NCBI RefSeq assembly: GCF_002252565.1
Contig: NZ_NPML01000011.1
Location: 1-64,000 of the forward strand
Length of the DNA: 64,000 nucleotides
Direction of reading: 5' to 3'
From: Petroclostridium xylanilyticum
GTDB taxonomy: Bacteria > Bacillota > Clostridia > SK-Y3
Shown here one piece after another: positions 51,481 to 62,298 of the stretch. Position 1 is the first letter of the stretch; the number at the start of each line of letters is the position of its first letter. Both the position numbers and the translations under genes were made by a program. The notes below the pieces were generated by a model, which was not told the origin of the DNA, did not search any database, and was given only the letters and a program-made list of their open reading frames with translations.

Positions 51481-52221
51481 AGCACTAATTTTTTTTCTCA
51501 TTTCATTTAATATCTTTTTCTCTATCCGAGAAACCTGGACCTGTGATATTCCTAATATGCTTGCAATCTGAGTCTGTGTTTTTTCCTTGAAATATCTTAA
51601 AATAATAATTTGTTTTTCCCGTGGCTTGAGAGTGTCCAACACCTGTCTAAGCGCAATTCTATTAATTACCTTACCTTCATCATCACTACCTTCATCGATC
51701 CTGTCAATTAATAAAATTGGTGAACTGTCTCCTTCGTGCAAGGTAGCATATAATGATTCGGGTGTGCTCCCGGCATCCATCGCCAATACTAAATCTTCCG
51801 CTTCAATATTCAGCTTATCAGCAATTTCATGTACAGTTGGTTCTCTACCCAGGCTTTTTGTCAGCATTTCTTTTACTACCCTGGCTTTATTTGCAGTTTC
51901 TTTAAGAGACCGGCTTACTTTTATGATACCATCATCTCTTATAAACCTTTTAATTTCTCCAATAATCATAGGAACTGCATAAGTAGAGAATTTTACGTCA
52001 AAAGCATTATCAAATTTCTTGATCGCTTTTATCAAACCAATACATCCAATTTGAAATAAATCATCCGGCTCATATCCTCTATTTTGAAATTTTTTTACTA
52101 TACTCCAAACCAACCCTATATTGCTTTCAATTAATATTTCCTGTGCATCCTTATCCCCAGCTTTAGCCCTATTAATAAGTTCCAGAGTATCATGGTCTAT
52201 TCCCTGATTCAATACAATCAC
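51475..52221 (-). CDS. sigF: RNA polymerase sigma-F factor
   Basis: A 248-residue forespore sigma factor: region 2 (NIGLVWSIVKKFQNRGYEPD, DLFQIGCIGLIKAIKKFD, FSTYAVPMIIGEIKRFIRDD), region 3, and region 4 (LKPREKQIIILRYF, TQIASILGISQVQVSRIEKK). Operon order spoIIAA-spoIIAB-sigF identifies it as SigF rather than SigG. It is held inactive by SpoIIAB until septation. Confidence 0.96.
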   Translation of the reverse strand: MIVLNQGIDHDTLELINRAKAGDKDAQEILIESNIGLVWSIVKKFQNRGYEPDDLFQIGCIGLIKAIKKFDNAFDVKFSTYAVPMIIGEIKRFIRDDGIIKVSRSLKETANKARVVKEMLTKSLGREPTVHEIADKLNIEAEDLVLAMDAGSTPESLYATLHEGDSSPILLIDRIDEGSDDEGKVINRIALRQVLDTLKPREKQIIILRYFKEKTQTQIASILGISQVQVSRIEKKILNEMRKKISAG

Positions 52222-52248
52222 CCCTATTCATTTCTAGGTCAAACCTAT

Positions 52249-52680
52249 TTACCTGGAACTGTTAATCTTTTTTATCATTTTTACTCTGGTTCCTTTATTA
52301 AGTTCCGATTCAATCTCGACCTTATCCATAAATGTCTCCATAACTGTAAAACCCATACCTGAACGTTCCATTTCGGGATGGGTAGTAAAAAGGGGTTGAC
52401 GGGCCAGTTCAACATTTTCGATCCCTTTGCCGTCATCCTCAACAATAATTTCAACAAAATCATCAATAATTTTACATCCTACTCTTACATATCCTACTGA
52501 ATTTTCATAACCATGTATAATAGAATTCGTAACTGCCTCAGAAACAGCTGTTTTTATATCTGCTAATTCTTCAATGGTAGGGTCCATTTGTGAGACAAAA
52601 GCCGCAACTACAACCCTTGCGAAACTTTCATTACTGGACTTACTTAAAAACTCTACCTTCATCTCATTTGTTATTTGCAT
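52249..52680 (-). CDS. spoIIAB: Anti-sigma-F factor SpoIIAB
   Basis: A 143-residue GHKL kinase: N box [14 protein letters not shown]1 [12 protein letters not shown]2 [15 protein letters not shown]. It binds and inhibits SigF and phosphorylates SpoIIAA. The start MQITNEMK at 52680 follows GAGGGGG by 9 nt; the ATG six codons earlier is part of that site region. Confidence 0.96.
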   Translation of the reverse strand: MQITNEMKVEFLSKSSNESFARVVVAAFVSQMDPTIEELADIKTAVSEAVTNSIIHGYENSVGYVRVGCKIIDDFVEIIVEDDGKGIENVELARQPLFTTHPEMERSGMGFTVMETFMDKVEIESELNKGTRVKMIKKINSSR

Positions 52681-52694
52681 TACTTTTATCCCCC

Positions 52695-53030
52695 TCATAT
52701 TTCTTTTAATGCATCCTGCACATTATTAAAAACAGGTACTATCTTATGTAATCCCGAAATAGTTATTACCCTTTCAACTTGAGGAACCAAATTTGCTATA
52801 TATACTTTCCCGTTTAACTTTTGTATATATTTATACCTTCCAATAATTACGCCAATACCTGAACTATCCATAAAATTCAGTTTTTCAAAATCAAAGATCA
52901 AGTTTTTTATCTGGTTTTTATTTATTTCCCTGTCAATTTTTTCTCTGATTTCTACGGAAGTGTGATGGTCCAATTCACCTTCAATTCTTGCTATTAGCGT
53001 CCTGTTAATAGTTTGAAAACTTACCTGCAA
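52695..53030 (-). CDS. spoIIAA: Anti-anti-sigma-F factor SpoIIAA
   Basis: A 111-residue STAS-domain protein with the phosphorylated serine in [16 protein letters not shown]. Unphosphorylated SpoIIAA frees SigF from SpoIIAB. TTG start 6 nt after GGAGGG. First gene of the operon, with a sigma-H-like promoter upstream. Confidence 0.96.
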   Translation of the reverse strand: MQVSFQTINRTLIARIEGELDHHTSVEIREKIDREINKNQIKNLIFDFEKLNFMDSSGIGVIIGRYKYIQKLNGKVYIANLVPQVERVITISGLHKIVPVFNNVQDALKEI

Positions 53031-53071
53031 GTATAACCCTCCTTATCTTTTGTGTGCTGTGCAAAGTATAT

Positions 53072-53097
53072 ATTCTACATATAATTGGAATCTCCTT
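53072..53097 (-). promoter_or_regulatory. Candidate sigma-H promoter of the spoIIA operon
   Basis: The minus strand reads AAGGAGATT, then about 10 bp, then GTAGAAT, matching the sigma-H consensus (RnAGGAwWW and RnnGAAT). The spoIIA operon is SigH-dependent in Bacillus and Clostridia. The site lies 42 bp upstream of the start. Confidence 0.65.
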
Positions 53098-53146
53098 CCA
53101 TGAAAAAAGTCTTGTTTTGTAGAATGCAAAATTTTTTTAACGACAA

Positions 53147-53175
53147 AAAACGACAGATGCAATCTGCCGTTTTTT
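53147..53175 (-). terminator. Terminator of the chemoreceptor gene
   Basis: AAAACGGCAGA/TCTGTCGTTTT stem with a short loop followed by TTGTCG; directly after the stop. Confidence 0.85.
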
Positions 53176-53179
53176 AGAT

Positions 53180-55327
53180 TCAGATTTTAAATTTATCCAT
53201 CGACTGCCCCAACTGCTCTACAACCTGGGCAAGCTGCTTAGCTAGCTCGGCCAATTGCTCTGAAGATGATGTTTGCTCCTCACTTGTTGCCATTACTTCT
53301 TCCGTAGACGCAGCTGCCTGCTGGGCAACCGATGCTATACTGCTGATAGCAAGTGTAGCTTTGTCTTTATATTCATTAATATCGCCTATAGCAATGTTAA
53401 TATTTTCAATCTGTTCAATAATTGATTCCATCGCTTTGGCAATATCTTTAAAAGCATTATCTGTTTGTATAACTGATGCTTCCTGCTCTTTGAATATTTC
53501 ATCTGCTTTATTAACTGCATCAACAGTAATTTGTGTTTCTTTTTGAATATTTACAATAATTTCGCTGATCATTCTTGTAGCATCCTTAGACTGTTCCGCA
53601 AGCTTTCTTACTTGATCTGCAACAACAGCAAATCCTCTGCCTGCTTCTCCTGCTCTTGCAGCTTCAATAGCTGCATTAAGCGAAAGAAGGTTGGTCTGTT
53701 CACTTATATTCTCAATCACTTTAACAATCTTTATTATTTCTTTAGCTCTACCGCTTAAACGGTTAATGTTACTCTTTATTGTATTAGACATATGTACAGA
53801 TTCTCTTGTCTTTTGATTCAATGCAGTCACTGTATCAACTGCAGCACTACCCACTGCTTTTGTATTATTGGTAACATCCATTACCACTCTTATGTTATCT
53901 GTTACTTTATTAATTTTATCAGCCAGCTGGCTGATCACCAGCGTACTGCTTTCTGCCTCTTTTGCCTGTTCATTAGTGCCTTTCGCTATTTCTTCAACAG
54001 CAGTAGAAACCTGTTCTGCTGCCAGCGCTGTTTGGGCTGCTACTTCCTTAATAACTTCAGTATCGTTTATAACTGTTTGGACTACCTGCCGGGTATCGGT
54101 AATTAGCTGTCTAATATTCCCAATCATAATATTGAAACTTTTGGAAAGCCTGCCCATCTCGGTTTGTCCGTCCAGTTCCGAAACTACGGTTAAATCCCCC
54201 TGCTCAGCCTTTTTCATGAGTCCAACAATGCTGTGTATAGGATTGGATATGCTTAATGAAATCATTATTCCTATAAAAACCGCAAATAATGCGCACACTA
54301 CGCTTACAAGCACCGTTGACCATCCAACAGCATACATTTCTTCCATTAATGAATTCATGGGTACTTTAGTGATAATTTTCCACCCATTTGTACAGGTATT
54401 AAAAGCAATCAGCTCATTATTTTTCACAAAAATGCCCGATTCATTTTCCCCAAAGATATTGTCTATATAATTTTCCTGAAAATTTTTTCCTATATTTTCC
54501 TTTAAGTGATGTGAAATAATGGAATGGTCAGTCCCCAGCATCATAATTGTTCCGTTTTTTCCCAATTCCACACCGTCGTAAATAGTACTTATCACAGATT
54601 CCGGAATTGCAACGATTAAAGTTCCTGCATCTTCTGCCTTTACGACATTAGTAAGCTTTCTCATTACGAAAATTTGTGAATAATCCCCGTTTAAACCGGT
54701 AACCCATACCGCTTTTCCACCTGCTTCACGCACTGCTTTGTAAGTTTCACTCTTTTTGAATTCATCACTCAAAAAATATTTATCAAGACCGGGTATAAAT
54801 TCATTTGAAATTTTTTCTCCATTTGACTTTATCACCATGATGGATTTAATGTCTGGAGATGAAAATATAATGGAAGAAAGTACATTTTCTATCTTTCTGG
54901 AATCTTCTATTTTTTGATACATATTATCATTAGAATATGTTGTTGAAATAATTTTCATAACTTCATAATTCCCTAATATCATCATGGTTGCTTTTTCAAC
55001 CTCAAGTATTTTTGAATCAATATTATTCTTAACCTGCTTTAAAAGCTGCTCTGAGAATACACCTACTTTTTTTTCAACAGTCTTTCTTGCACCGGAAAAA
55101 GAAAAAGCTCCTACAATTGTTAATGGCATTATACTTAATAGAAGGAAAAATATGATAAGTTTGGTTCTAATCTTTAACTTTGACTTCAATCCTATATTAA
55201 TTCCCATATGACTTACTGCTTTTAAATTGAACGGCGAGAAAGGCTTAAAATTTAATTTACTAAACAACTTTAACTGCCTGAATTTCGCAATCAGGTTATT
55301 AACCTGAGAAACTATACTTTTTTTCAT
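53180..55327 (-). CDS. Methyl-accepting chemotaxis protein with Cache sensor
   Basis: A 715-residue receptor. A first membrane helix (about 55-78) follows an unusually long cytoplasmic N-terminus. Then an extracellular Cache-type sensor (about 80-330), second helix (about 335-360), HAMP domain, and a long helical signalling domain with the hairpin tip [26 protein letters not shown] in two blocks. The ligand is unknown. GAGGAGTGG precedes ATG. No other chemotaxis gene is adjacent apart from the distant CheY-like gene. Confidence 0.93.
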   Translation of the reverse strand: MKKSIVSQVNNLIAKFRQLKLFSKLNFKPFSPFNLKAVSHMGINIGLKSKLKIRTKLIIFFLLLSIMPLTIVGAFSFSGARKTVEKKVGVFSEQLLKQVKNNIDSKILEVEKATMMILGNYEVMKIISTTYSNDNMYQKIEDSRKIENVLSSIIFSSPDIKSIMVIKSNGEKISNEFIPGLDKYFLSDEFKKSETYKAVREAGGKAVWVTGLNGDYSQIFVMRKLTNVVKAEDAGTLIVAIPESVISTIYDGVELGKNGTIMMLGTDHSIISHHLKENIGKNFQENYIDNIFGENESGIFVKNNELIAFNTCTNGWKIITKVPMNSLMEEMYAVGWSTVLVSVVCALFAVFIGIMISLSISNPIHSIVGLMKKAEQGDLTVVSELDGQTEMGRLSKSFNIMIGNIRQLITDTRQVVQTVINDTEVIKEVAAQTALAAEQVSTAVEEIAKGTNEQAKEAESSTLVISQLADKINKVTDNIRVVMDVTNNTKAVGSAAVDTVTALNQKTRESVHMSNTIKSNINRLSGRAKEIIKIVKVIENISEQTNLLSLNAAIEAARAGEAGRGFAVVADQVRKLAEQSKDATRMISEIIVNIQKETQITVDAVNKADEIFKEQEASVIQTDNAFKDIAKAMESIIEQIENINIAIGDINEYKDKATLAISSIASVAQQAAASTEEVMATSEEQTSSSEQLAELAKQLAQVVEQLGQSMDKFKI

Positions 55328-55499
55328 AGCTTGCCACTCCTCATCTGTTATTCAGTTAGGAATCAAGAGCTAAAAGGCTGGAGTTAGAAGAAATTCACTG
55401 CCCAGCCGCTCTTAATTCGAAACTTTTTTAGAATTTTTATACTAAAAATAATATTCGACACAAATGATGATTATCCTTCAATTTTTTCCACAAAATGTG

Positions 55500-56588
55500 T
55501 TAATTTTTTTGCAATTCATTCAGCCTGTTTGCTGCATATTTGGCGTACTTACTGGCAGGAAAGTAATTTATTAATTGGTTATAATAACTTGCAGCATTGA
55601 TATTATCCCCTTGAAACTGGTAACATTTAGCTATAAGATAAAGGGCATACTGGTATTGGTCATTTTTTATATTATAACCCAGCACCTTATTAAAAATATC
55701 TATCGCTTCTCCATACTTTCCTGCTTTATATAAGTTATAGCCTTTATAATATAATTCAGCAGCAAGCTGAGGGATTATTTTTTCATATAATGCCTGGTAT
55801 TTTTGTTGTTCTACATCATTAAATTTAAAATCCTTTAGTGACAATATCCCCTCTGCAGCTTTTTCTTTATCACCATTATTGATAAGTTGTTCAATTTCCA
55901 ACAATTTTTTAACGTTACTTAGATATTTGAATTCATTATCTTTTTCCTCTAGCTGCTGCTTCAGTAATTCAATATTTTTTTGAGCTGTAGAAAATTCCGA
56001 CTTATATAGGTCAATCTTTTCTTGATAATCACTTTTAATGCTGTTTGAGCGGGAAACCTGAGCATCGCTATGCTGTCTGAGATTAGCCAAAGAACTATAA
56101 AAGAAAATGTACGACACAAGAACACCTGCAAAAAAGATAACACTGATTTTCAAAAAACTTTTTTGAAATCTACTTAAATCTATTTTTGGCTTAAAGAGAC
56201 TTTGAGAGATTAATTTATTCTTATTCTTTCCCCCTTTTTGCTTCAGTTCATTGATATACTGTAAGTATTGATGCGCTCTTGCAATATAATCATCACTGTT
56301 AATTATACTTTTTAGCAGTTCCTCAGCTTGTTCCACCTGCTGTCTCAATATGTAACACAAACTTAGCAAAACTTTGGCTTCCATAAATTCCGGATAGATG
56401 GAAATAGCTTTTTTAAGTTCAATTGCGGCTATATCGTCACTTTCTGACCGTATGCTTTCAATAGCCTGGTTATAAAGCTCTATTGCTTTTCTTAAACCAT
56501 CAGAATCTATACTGTGGTTTGTAACATCAAGCACATCCAGTTCCCTAATAAACGAGAATCTGCTTAATTCTTTTTCTACGTCCAACAT
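55500..56588 (-). CDS. TPR membrane protein
   Basis: A 362-residue protein in four parts: cytoplasmic TPR repeats (about 30-110, ALELYNQAI-type and AAIELKKAISIYPEF), one membrane helix (about 145-168, ISVIFFAGVLVSYIFFYSSL), a coiled coil (about 170-225), and C-terminal TPR repeats (about 275-360, ELYYKGYNLYKAGKYGEAID). The C-terminal repeats would face outside. It is probably a scaffold in the envelope; no specific function. The start follows GGGTGAGG. Confidence 0.8.
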   Translation of the reverse strand: MLDVEKELSRFSFIRELDVLDVTNHSIDSDGLRKAIELYNQAIESIRSESDDIAAIELKKAISIYPEFMEAKVLLSLCYILRQQVEQAEELLKSIINSDDYIARAHQYLQYINELKQKGGKNKNKLISQSLFKPKIDLSRFQKSFLKISVIFFAGVLVSYIFFYSSLANLRQHSDAQVSRSNSIKSDYQEKIDLYKSEFSTAQKNIELLKQQLEEKDNEFKYLSNVKKLLEIEQLINNGDKEKAAEGILSLKDFKFNDVEQQKYQALYEKIIPQLAAELYYKGYNLYKAGKYGEAIDIFNKVLGYNIKNDQYQYALYLIAKCYQFQGDNINAASYYNQLINYFPASKYAKYAANRLNELQKN

Positions 56589-56658
56589 AGCACCTCACCC
56601 TCTCACTGCAATATTCGTTTTACTATAAGTATTCAACAACGAGAGGGATATTCCTTCT

Positions 56659-57951
56659 TTATTTGTAAGATTCTTTTAAAAATTTTCGCACAATTCCTAT
56701 TAAATATAGAGACCCGCAACAACATATAACTCCATCTTCTTCAGTCCTATCCATAGCTAATTGTATTGCCTTTTTTATATCTGCTTCTACAATTACTTTA
56801 TCACAGTATCTCCTGCTAATCTCTCCTAATTCCTCGGCAGCTAATGCCCTTTCACTTTGAGGGCATGTTGCAATAAGTAATTCTGCCCTTGAAGCTATTT
56901 CAGGTATGCATTTTCCATATTCCTTATCACGCAGCATTCCTACAATAAACGTTATCCTTTTGTTTGTTAAATATTTATGTATGGCTCTTTTAAGAGCACT
57001 AACTCCTGAAATATTATGAGCACCATCAATGATAAATAAAGGATTGGTCCCTATGATTTCAAACCTGCCCGGCCACCGTACATTTTCCATACCTGCTCTT
57101 ATATCTTCATCTGAAATAGTAATACCATAGCGGCTTTTTAATATCTCTATTACTGTTATGGCAGTACCTGCATTAAGAACCTGGTGCTCTCCCAAAAGAT
57201 ACATTCTTAGTCCTGTATAATTGCTAAAACTAAATTCCGTTCCCTGCAGAGTATCTGAAATAATTTTTACTGATGTTTGATCTGCTTTAAGCACCTCGGC
57301 TTTTTTTTCTTTAGCAACTTTCTCTATAACTTCTATCACACCCGGCTCCTGTTCAGGATAAACAACCACCAGACCATTTTCTTTGATAATTCCACTTTTC
57401 TCAAAAGCAATCTTTTCAATGGTATCTCCCAGCTTGTCCATATGGTCCATGCTTATGGAAGTAATCACCGAAACTAAAGAAGTCTCTATAACGTTTGTAG
57501 CATCAAAACGTCCACCCATCCCTACTTCCAGGACAACAAAATCACACTTTTGTTCATAATAGTATTGAAATGCGATTGCAGTTACGATTTCAAATTCTGT
57601 TGGGTGGTTGTACCCTTGGTCCACCATTTCTTTAACAAGCTCTTTTATCCTGGAAGTTATATCAGCTAAATGCTGCTTATCAATATTTTGGCCGTTTATT
57701 TGTATTCTCTCAGTAAATTCTTCAAGATATGGGGAAGTATACATTCCTGTTTTGTAGCCCGCTTGTGTTAAAATACTGGCTATCATGGCAGTTGTAGAGC
57801 CCTTTCCATTTGTCCCGGCTATATGTATGTATTTTAATTTTTTATGAGGATCTCCCATTCGGCGCAGTAAATTTGCAATGTTATCCAGACCCAATTTTGA
57901 TCCAAATTTTAAAGTACCGTGTATATATGCCAGCGCTTCTTCGTAGTTCAT
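56659..57951 (-). CDS. folC: Bifunctional folylpolyglutamate synthase/dihydrofolate synthase
   Basis: A 430-residue Mur-ligase-type enzyme that adds glutamate to folates. P-loop HIAGTNGKGSTTAMIASIL, VVLEVGMGGRFDATNVI, SISMDHMDKLGDTIEKIA, and C-terminal domain with FIIDGAHNISGV. The start MNYEEALAYIHG is right after GCGAGGGA. A frame extending 26 codons upstream runs through a palindromic repeat and is rejected. It follows valS on the same strand. Confidence 0.95.
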   Translation of the reverse strand: MNYEEALAYIHGTLKFGSKLGLDNIANLLRRMGDPHKKLKYIHIAGTNGKGSTTAMIASILTQAGYKTGMYTSPYLEEFTERIQINGQNIDKQHLADITSRIKELVKEMVDQGYNHPTEFEIVTAIAFQYYYEQKCDFVVLEVGMGGRFDATNVIETSLVSVITSISMDHMDKLGDTIEKIAFEKSGIIKENGLVVVYPEQEPGVIEVIEKVAKEKKAEVLKADQTSVKIISDTLQGTEFSFSNYTGLRMYLLGEHQVLNAGTAITVIEILKSRYGITISDEDIRAGMENVRWPGRFEIIGTNPLFIIDGAHNISGVSALKRAIHKYLTNKRITFIVGMLRDKEYGKCIPEIASRAELLIATCPQSERALAAEELGEISRRYCDKVIVEADIKKAIQLAMDRTEEDGVICCCGSLYLIGIVRKFLKESYK

Positions 57952-57976
57952 ATAATTCCCTCGCTTATTGTATAAA

Positions 57977-58043
57977 ATAAGTTCACAGTAATTGTAAGGG
58001 CAGACCCGTTGTCCGCCCTTACAATCCATGAACTGTGAACTAT
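57977..58043. repeat. Nested palindromic repeat between valS and folC
   Basis: An outer AGTTCACAG/CTGTGAACT pair of the heptamer type encloses ATTGTAAGGGCAGAC/GTCCGCCCTTACAAT, a second and stronger hairpin. It lies in the mRNA between the two coding regions. Confidence 0.75.
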
Positions 58044-58050
58044 AAATATA

Positions 58051-60687
58051 TTACTTCAAACTCTTTAACCTTTCAACAACCTTTGCAAGCATGTCAGCAT
58101 ACTTCTGACCCTTTTGCCGTTCTTCTTCCACAACATGTGCCGGTGCCTTTGATACAAAACCGTGATTGTTAAGTTTGCTGTTTACCCTTTGCACTTCTTT
58201 TTCAAGGTTCTGTTTTTCCTTTTCCAGCCTCTCTATTTCTTTTTCCCTATCTACCAGATCATCCAGAGGAATAAACATTTCCGCCCCTTCTACCACTACA
58301 GATACAGCATCCTCAGGAATATCTTCCTTCTGAGCTGATAGTATCACTTCAGATGCCCCCGCCAACCTTTCAAAAAAGACTTTACCTTTTTGGAAGGTTT
58401 CTACATTAGCCGTTACTACATACAATTTCGCTTTCCGGGAAGGAGCAACATTCATTTCAGCCCTGATATTTCTTATACTTTTAATTGCAGCCATAATAAC
58501 ACTCATTTGTTTTTCTTCTTCAACAAAATTATACTGCTCATGATATTTAGGCCACGCCGAAATCATGATGCTTTCACCTTCATGAGGTAAATGCTTCCAT
58601 ATTTCTTCGGTAATAAATGGCATAAAGGGATGCAATAATTTTAATGTATTTGAAAGCACATAAGTCAATACATATTGTGCTTCAAGCCTGCTGGTTGACT
58701 GCTTGTCATATAAGCGCGGCTTAACCAGCTCAATATACCAGTCGCAGAATTCATCCCAGATAAAATCGTACAGCTTTTGTACTGCAATACCCAATTCAAA
58801 TTTATCAAGATTATCTGTTACCTCTTTTACAAGGTTGTTATAACGGCTGAGAATCCATTTGTCTTCCAGCGTCAATTTTTCCAGCTCAGGAAGTTTGTTT
58901 TCATTGATCTCCAGATTCATTAATACAAATCTTGAAGCATTCCATATCTTGTTGGCAAAGTTCCTGCTTGCTTCTACCCTCTCCCAGTAAAATCTCATAT
59001 CATTTCCCGGGGAATTTCCTGTAGCAAGGGTAAATCTTAGCGCATCGGCACCGTATTTTTCTATTACTTCAAGAGGATCTATACCGTTTCCTAAAGATTT
59101 ACTCATTTTTCGTCCCTCGGAATCACGGACAATTCCATGGATAAATACATATTTAAAAGGCTCTTTTTTCATATGTTCCATTCCAGAGAAAATCATTCTT
59201 GCTACCCAGAAAAAGATAATATCATATCCGGTTACAAGAACACTGGTTGGATAGAAATAGTTCAAGTCATCCGTTTCTTCAGGCCAGCCAAGAGTAGAAA
59301 ACGGCCATAGGGCTGAACTAAACCAGGTATCTAATACATCGGGGTCTTGAATAACCTTCCCCCCACATTTTGTACAACCGGTGATATCCTCTTTAGAAAC
59401 AATCGTTTCTCCACAATCTTCACAATAATAAGCAGGTATCCGGTGTCCCCACCACAACTGTCTTGATATACACCAATCATGTACATTTTCCATCCAGTTC
59501 AAATAAATTTTACTGAACCGGTCCGGAACAAATTGAATGGTGCCATCCTTAACAACCTTAATAGCAGCTTCTGCTAATGGTTTCATCTTGACAAACCACT
59601 GTTTGGATGTGATAGGTTCTACAGTAGTACCGCATCTATAACATTGTCCCACGTTATGGACATGGTCTTTTGTTTGCAGTAACAAGCCTGCCCCTGTTAG
59701 GTCTTCTATAATGGCTTTCCTTGCTTCATACCTGTCCATTCCTTCATATTTGCCACCATGATGATTAATGGTTGCATCATCGTTCATGACTTTAATCTGA
59801 GGAAGGTTGTGCCTCATACCAACTTCAAAGTCATTAGGGTCATGGGCAGGGGTAATTTTTACCGCTCCGGTACCAAACTCTTTATCAACATATTCATCGG
59901 CAATAACCGGAATTTCTCTATTTACCAGCGGCAGTATCAGTGTTTTTCCAATAAGGTGCTTGTATCTTTCATCTTCGGGATGTACGGCAACTGCTGTATC
60001 CCCCAGCATTGTTTCCGGACGGGTAGTCGCAATGGTAATAAATTCATCGCTATCTTTTACGTAATACTTGATATACCAGAAGTGTCCTGCCTTTTCCTCA
60101 TATTCTACCTCTGCATCAGAAAGGGCTGTAACACAGTTCGGACACCAGTTAATAATCCTGTTACCCTGGTAAATAAGCCCTTTCTCATATAAATTAACAA
60201 ATACTTCCCTTACCGCTTTGGAACAACCCTCATCCATTGTAAAGCGTTCCCTTGACCAATCACAGGAACTTCCTAATTTTTTTAGCTGGTTGATGATCCT
60301 GTTACCGTAAGTATGCTTCCATTCCCATACCCTTTCTAAAAATTTCTCTCTACCTAAATCATAACGGCTTAATCCTTCTTCTTTTCTCAACATCTCTTCA
60401 ACTTTTATCTGAGTTGCAATTCCGGCATGGTCAGTGCCAGGTAACCACAAGGTGCTATACCCCTGCATCCTCTTCCATCGAATCAGAATATCTTGTAAGG
60501 TTTCATCCAGTGCATGGCCCATATGGAGCTGACCGGTAACATTTGGAGGAGGAATAACAATGGTAAAGGGTTCCTTGTCAGGGTCTACTTCTGCCCTAAA
60601 ATATCCTTTTTCCATCCACTCATTATATAATCTCTCCTCTACCTGCTGAGGATCATAGGTTTTTGCAATGTTCTTAGCTTCTTCCAT
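58051..60687 (-). CDS. valS: Valyl-tRNA synthetase
   Basis: An 878-residue class I synthetase: HIGH-type [14 protein letters not shown], editing domain (about 190-350), KMSKS in [14 protein letters not shown], anticodon-binding domain and the C-terminal coiled coil characteristic of ValRS. The start follows GTAGGAGG. Upstream are a 60-codon membrane-protein gene and a T-box leader. Confidence 0.97.
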   Translation of the reverse strand: MEEAKNIAKTYDPQQVEERLYNEWMEKGYFRAEVDPDKEPFTIVIPPPNVTGQLHMGHALDETLQDILIRWKRMQGYSTLWLPGTDHAGIATQIKVEEMLRKEEGLSRYDLGREKFLERVWEWKHTYGNRIINQLKKLGSSCDWSRERFTMDEGCSKAVREVFVNLYEKGLIYQGNRIINWCPNCVTALSDAEVEYEEKAGHFWYIKYYVKDSDEFITIATTRPETMLGDTAVAVHPEDERYKHLIGKTLILPLVNREIPVIADEYVDKEFGTGAVKITPAHDPNDFEVGMRHNLPQIKVMNDDATINHHGGKYEGMDRYEARKAIIEDLTGAGLLLQTKDHVHNVGQCYRCGTTVEPITSKQWFVKMKPLAEAAIKVVKDGTIQFVPDRFSKIYLNWMENVHDWCISRQLWWGHRIPAYYCEDCGETIVSKEDITGCTKCGGKVIQDPDVLDTWFSSALWPFSTLGWPEETDDLNYFYPTSVLVTGYDIIFFWVARMIFSGMEHMKKEPFKYVFIHGIVRDSEGRKMSKSLGNGIDPLEVIEKYGADALRFTLATGNSPGNDMRFYWERVEASRNFANKIWNASRFVLMNLEINENKLPELEKLTLEDKWILSRYNNLVKEVTDNLDKFELGIAVQKLYDFIWDEFCDWYIELVKPRLYDKQSTSRLEAQYVLTYVLSNTLKLLHPFMPFITEEIWKHLPHEGESIMISAWPKYHEQYNFVEEEKQMSVIMAAIKSIRNIRAEMNVAPSRKAKLYVVTANVETFQKGKVFFERLAGASEVILSAQKEDIPEDAVSVVVEGAEMFIPLDDLVDREKEIERLEKEKQNLEKEVQRVNSKLNNHGFVSKAPAHVVEEERQKGQKYADMLAKVVERLKSLK

Positions 60688-60699
60688 AAATCGTGCCTC

Positions 60700-60882
60700 C
60701 TACTTTCTATAAAAAATTAATATCATACCAATAACTACTATGAGTAAACCCGCAATTTTCAAAACAATCAACTGTTTTTCATCCGGATTACTGCCTTTTA
60801 TAATTTTATACAAAAAGTCGGCTTTGTAACCAATCAATGCACCTGCTGCCAGTAACAAAAACGCCAATATGTCTATAATCAT
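60700..60882 (-). CDS. 60-residue membrane protein between T-box and valS
   Basis: A short protein with two hydrophobic helices (IIDILAFLLLAAGALIGY and LIVLKIAGLLIVVIGMILI) separated by a charged loop. ATG at 60882 follows GGAGGAG by 4 nt and lies just after the T-box terminator, so it is the first gene under T-box control. A longer frame upstream would run through the terminator and is rejected. No family recognised. Confidence 0.65.
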   Translation of the reverse strand: MIIDILAFLLLAAGALIGYKADFLYKIIKGSNPDEKQLIVLKIAGLLIVVIGMILIFYRK

Positions 60883-60902
60883 CCAACTCCTCCATATATA
60901 AT

Positions 60903-61200
60903 TAAAACCCCCGTCCTTCACTTGAAGGACGGGGGTATATTCCCGCGGTACCACCTTTATTCTCATGCCAATTCCACTACTCTAAATCATGAGCTCTCTA
61001 TAGATGTGTGCTTCTAAAAAGTCACACATTCACACAGCATTAACGGAACCACCGTCACAACCTACTATTCACTTCAGTCGTGAAACTCCAGAGCTACCTT
61101 CAGCACCCTTTTTCTAGAAAACCTTCCAGCCTGCGGGTTTTCCTCTCTTAAGAACAGCCAGTGCATACTCTTCTCTTTCATCGTTGATATGGTTTTTGCT
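60903..61200 (-). promoter_or_regulatory. T-box leader (probably valine)
   Basis: The minus strand contains the 14-nt T-box core AAGGTGGTACCGCGG (60943-60957), then a terminator of 14 bp (CCCCCGTCCTTCA / TGAAGGACGGGGG, 60906-60935) with TTTTAATT. Upstream AGAGAGGAAAACCCGCAGGC and GAAGGTTTTCT are stem-I-like. Uncharged tRNA is expected to prevent termination. Specificity for valine is inferred from valS; the specifier codon was not fixed with confidence. Confidence 0.9.
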
Positions 61201-61274
61201 TTAAATTTCCATTTCTCTGCAACTGCTTATTTTTTTGTTTTTACAAGAACCTTTGTAATACGTTTCTAAAAGAT

Positions 61275-61352
61275 TGGTCGGAGTGGTGGGACTCGAACCC
61301 ACGGCCTCTTGGTCCCGAACCAAGCACTCATACCAAACTGAGCTACACCCCG
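61275..61352 (-). tRNA. tRNA-Pro (anticodon CGG)
   Basis: A cloverleaf with acceptor CGGGGTG/CACTCCG, anticodon stem CTTGG/CCAAG, loop TTCGGGA and encoded CCA. Confidence 0.95.
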
Positions 61353-61420
61353 ACGAACATATACTTGAAATTATTTTTTTTAATAGCTTAAATAGATTGA
61401 TTACCTATCACTATTTTTAC

Positions 61421-61449
61421 ATTATAAAGTATTCTAAAGAATTTTTCAA
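61421..61449 (-). promoter_or_regulatory. tRNA-Pro promoter
   Basis: TTGAAA (61444-61449), 17 bp, TATAAT (61421-61426) on the minus strand, about 68 nt upstream of the tRNA. Confidence 0.75.
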
Positions 61450-61466
61450 GATTTACTTTTAAAATC

Positions 61467-62033
61467 TTATTTGTTTTTTTCACTTCTATTTGCCATGTTA
61501 AAATTATGCTTATGAGAAAACTTTATCTGTTTAAAATTTAGGCTATATCTTACAAAAGCAAAAACTCCACTGCCTACTGCAATCCCTATCAAAAATGTAC
61601 TCTGCATATCAGATGTATCCAGGAGTATAATAGCCAGAATCGCTAAGTAAAATAAAACAGTTGCAGCTTTACCATACCATGTAGCACTAACAACAATCTC
61701 ATCTCTATAGAGTAATATACTTCCAAGCACCATAAGTATTTCTTTTGTCAGAATAATATAAATTGCCCACAAAGGCACAAGCCCCCTATACGTCAGACAA
61801 AATATTACGGTAAGCTGCATAAGCTTGTCTGCTAAGGGATCTAATAATTTTCCCCATTTTGTAATCATGTTGCATTTTCTTGCAATATATCCATCTAAAA
61901 CATCAGTCACACCGGCAAATATAAATATAATTGCAGAGATAAAGTAACTATTTTCCAAATCAGAAAAGAAAAAATATACAAAAACCGGAACAAGCAAAAA
62001 TCTAATAGTTGTCAATATATTTGGAATATTCAA
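61467..62033 (-). CDS. pgsA: CDP-diacylglycerol-glycerol-3-phosphate 3-phosphatidyltransferase
   Basis: A 188-residue membrane enzyme that makes phosphatidylglycerol phosphate. The CDP-alcohol phosphotransferase motif D-x2-DG-x2-AR-x8-G-x3-D-x3-D is seen as VLDGYIARKC, then GKLLDPLADK. About five membrane helices. TTG start after GAGGTG. The basic C-terminal tail is longer than in some homologues. Confidence 0.9.
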   Translation of the reverse strand: MNIPNILTTIRFLLVPVFVYFFFSDLENSYFISAIIFIFAGVTDVLDGYIARKCNMITKWGKLLDPLADKLMQLTVIFCLTYRGLVPLWAIYIILTKEILMVLGSILLYRDEIVVSATWYGKAATVLFYLAILAIILLDTSDMQSTFLIGIAVGSGVFAFVRYSLNFKQIKFSHKHNFNMANRSEKNK

Positions 62034-62125
62034 CGAATCACCTCAAAAATAAAATTATAGCATAAACTTTATAATTTCATTTTACATTATATATTATACT
62101 CATATATAAAGTAAAGATAGATATA

Positions 62126-62222
62126 GGGTGGATATTTTTTAGTTGATGAATATTATTCCAATCTCTAAGCCTTTTCACAACGTTCTTTCCATAAATATTC
62201 ATCAACTAAATTAAATACACCC
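62126..62222. repeat. Palindromic repeat with GGCTTAG core, copy B
   Basis: On the minus strand: GGGTGTATTTAATTTAGTTG, then ATGGAAAGAACGTTGTGAAA, then AGGCTTAGAGATTGG and the inverted partner arm. The core agrees with copy A at 48377. ATA is repeated on both sides. It fills most of the gap between pgsA and the thioesterase gene. Confidence 0.82.
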
Positions 62223-62298
62223 ATAGAGATAAAAAATAAGATAAAATAAGATTAAGTATCTATAACATAATACAGTATTTATAATAAACGTTTAATCT

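Noticed and set aside
57952-58029. A 26-residue N-terminal extension of FolC
   Set aside because: It translates the palindromic repeat between valS and folC and has no ribosome binding site; the ATG at 57951 does.
60700-60966. An 88-residue version of the small protein before valS
   Set aside because: The extra 28 codons pass through the T-box and its terminator hairpin; the internal ATG has the good ribosome binding site.
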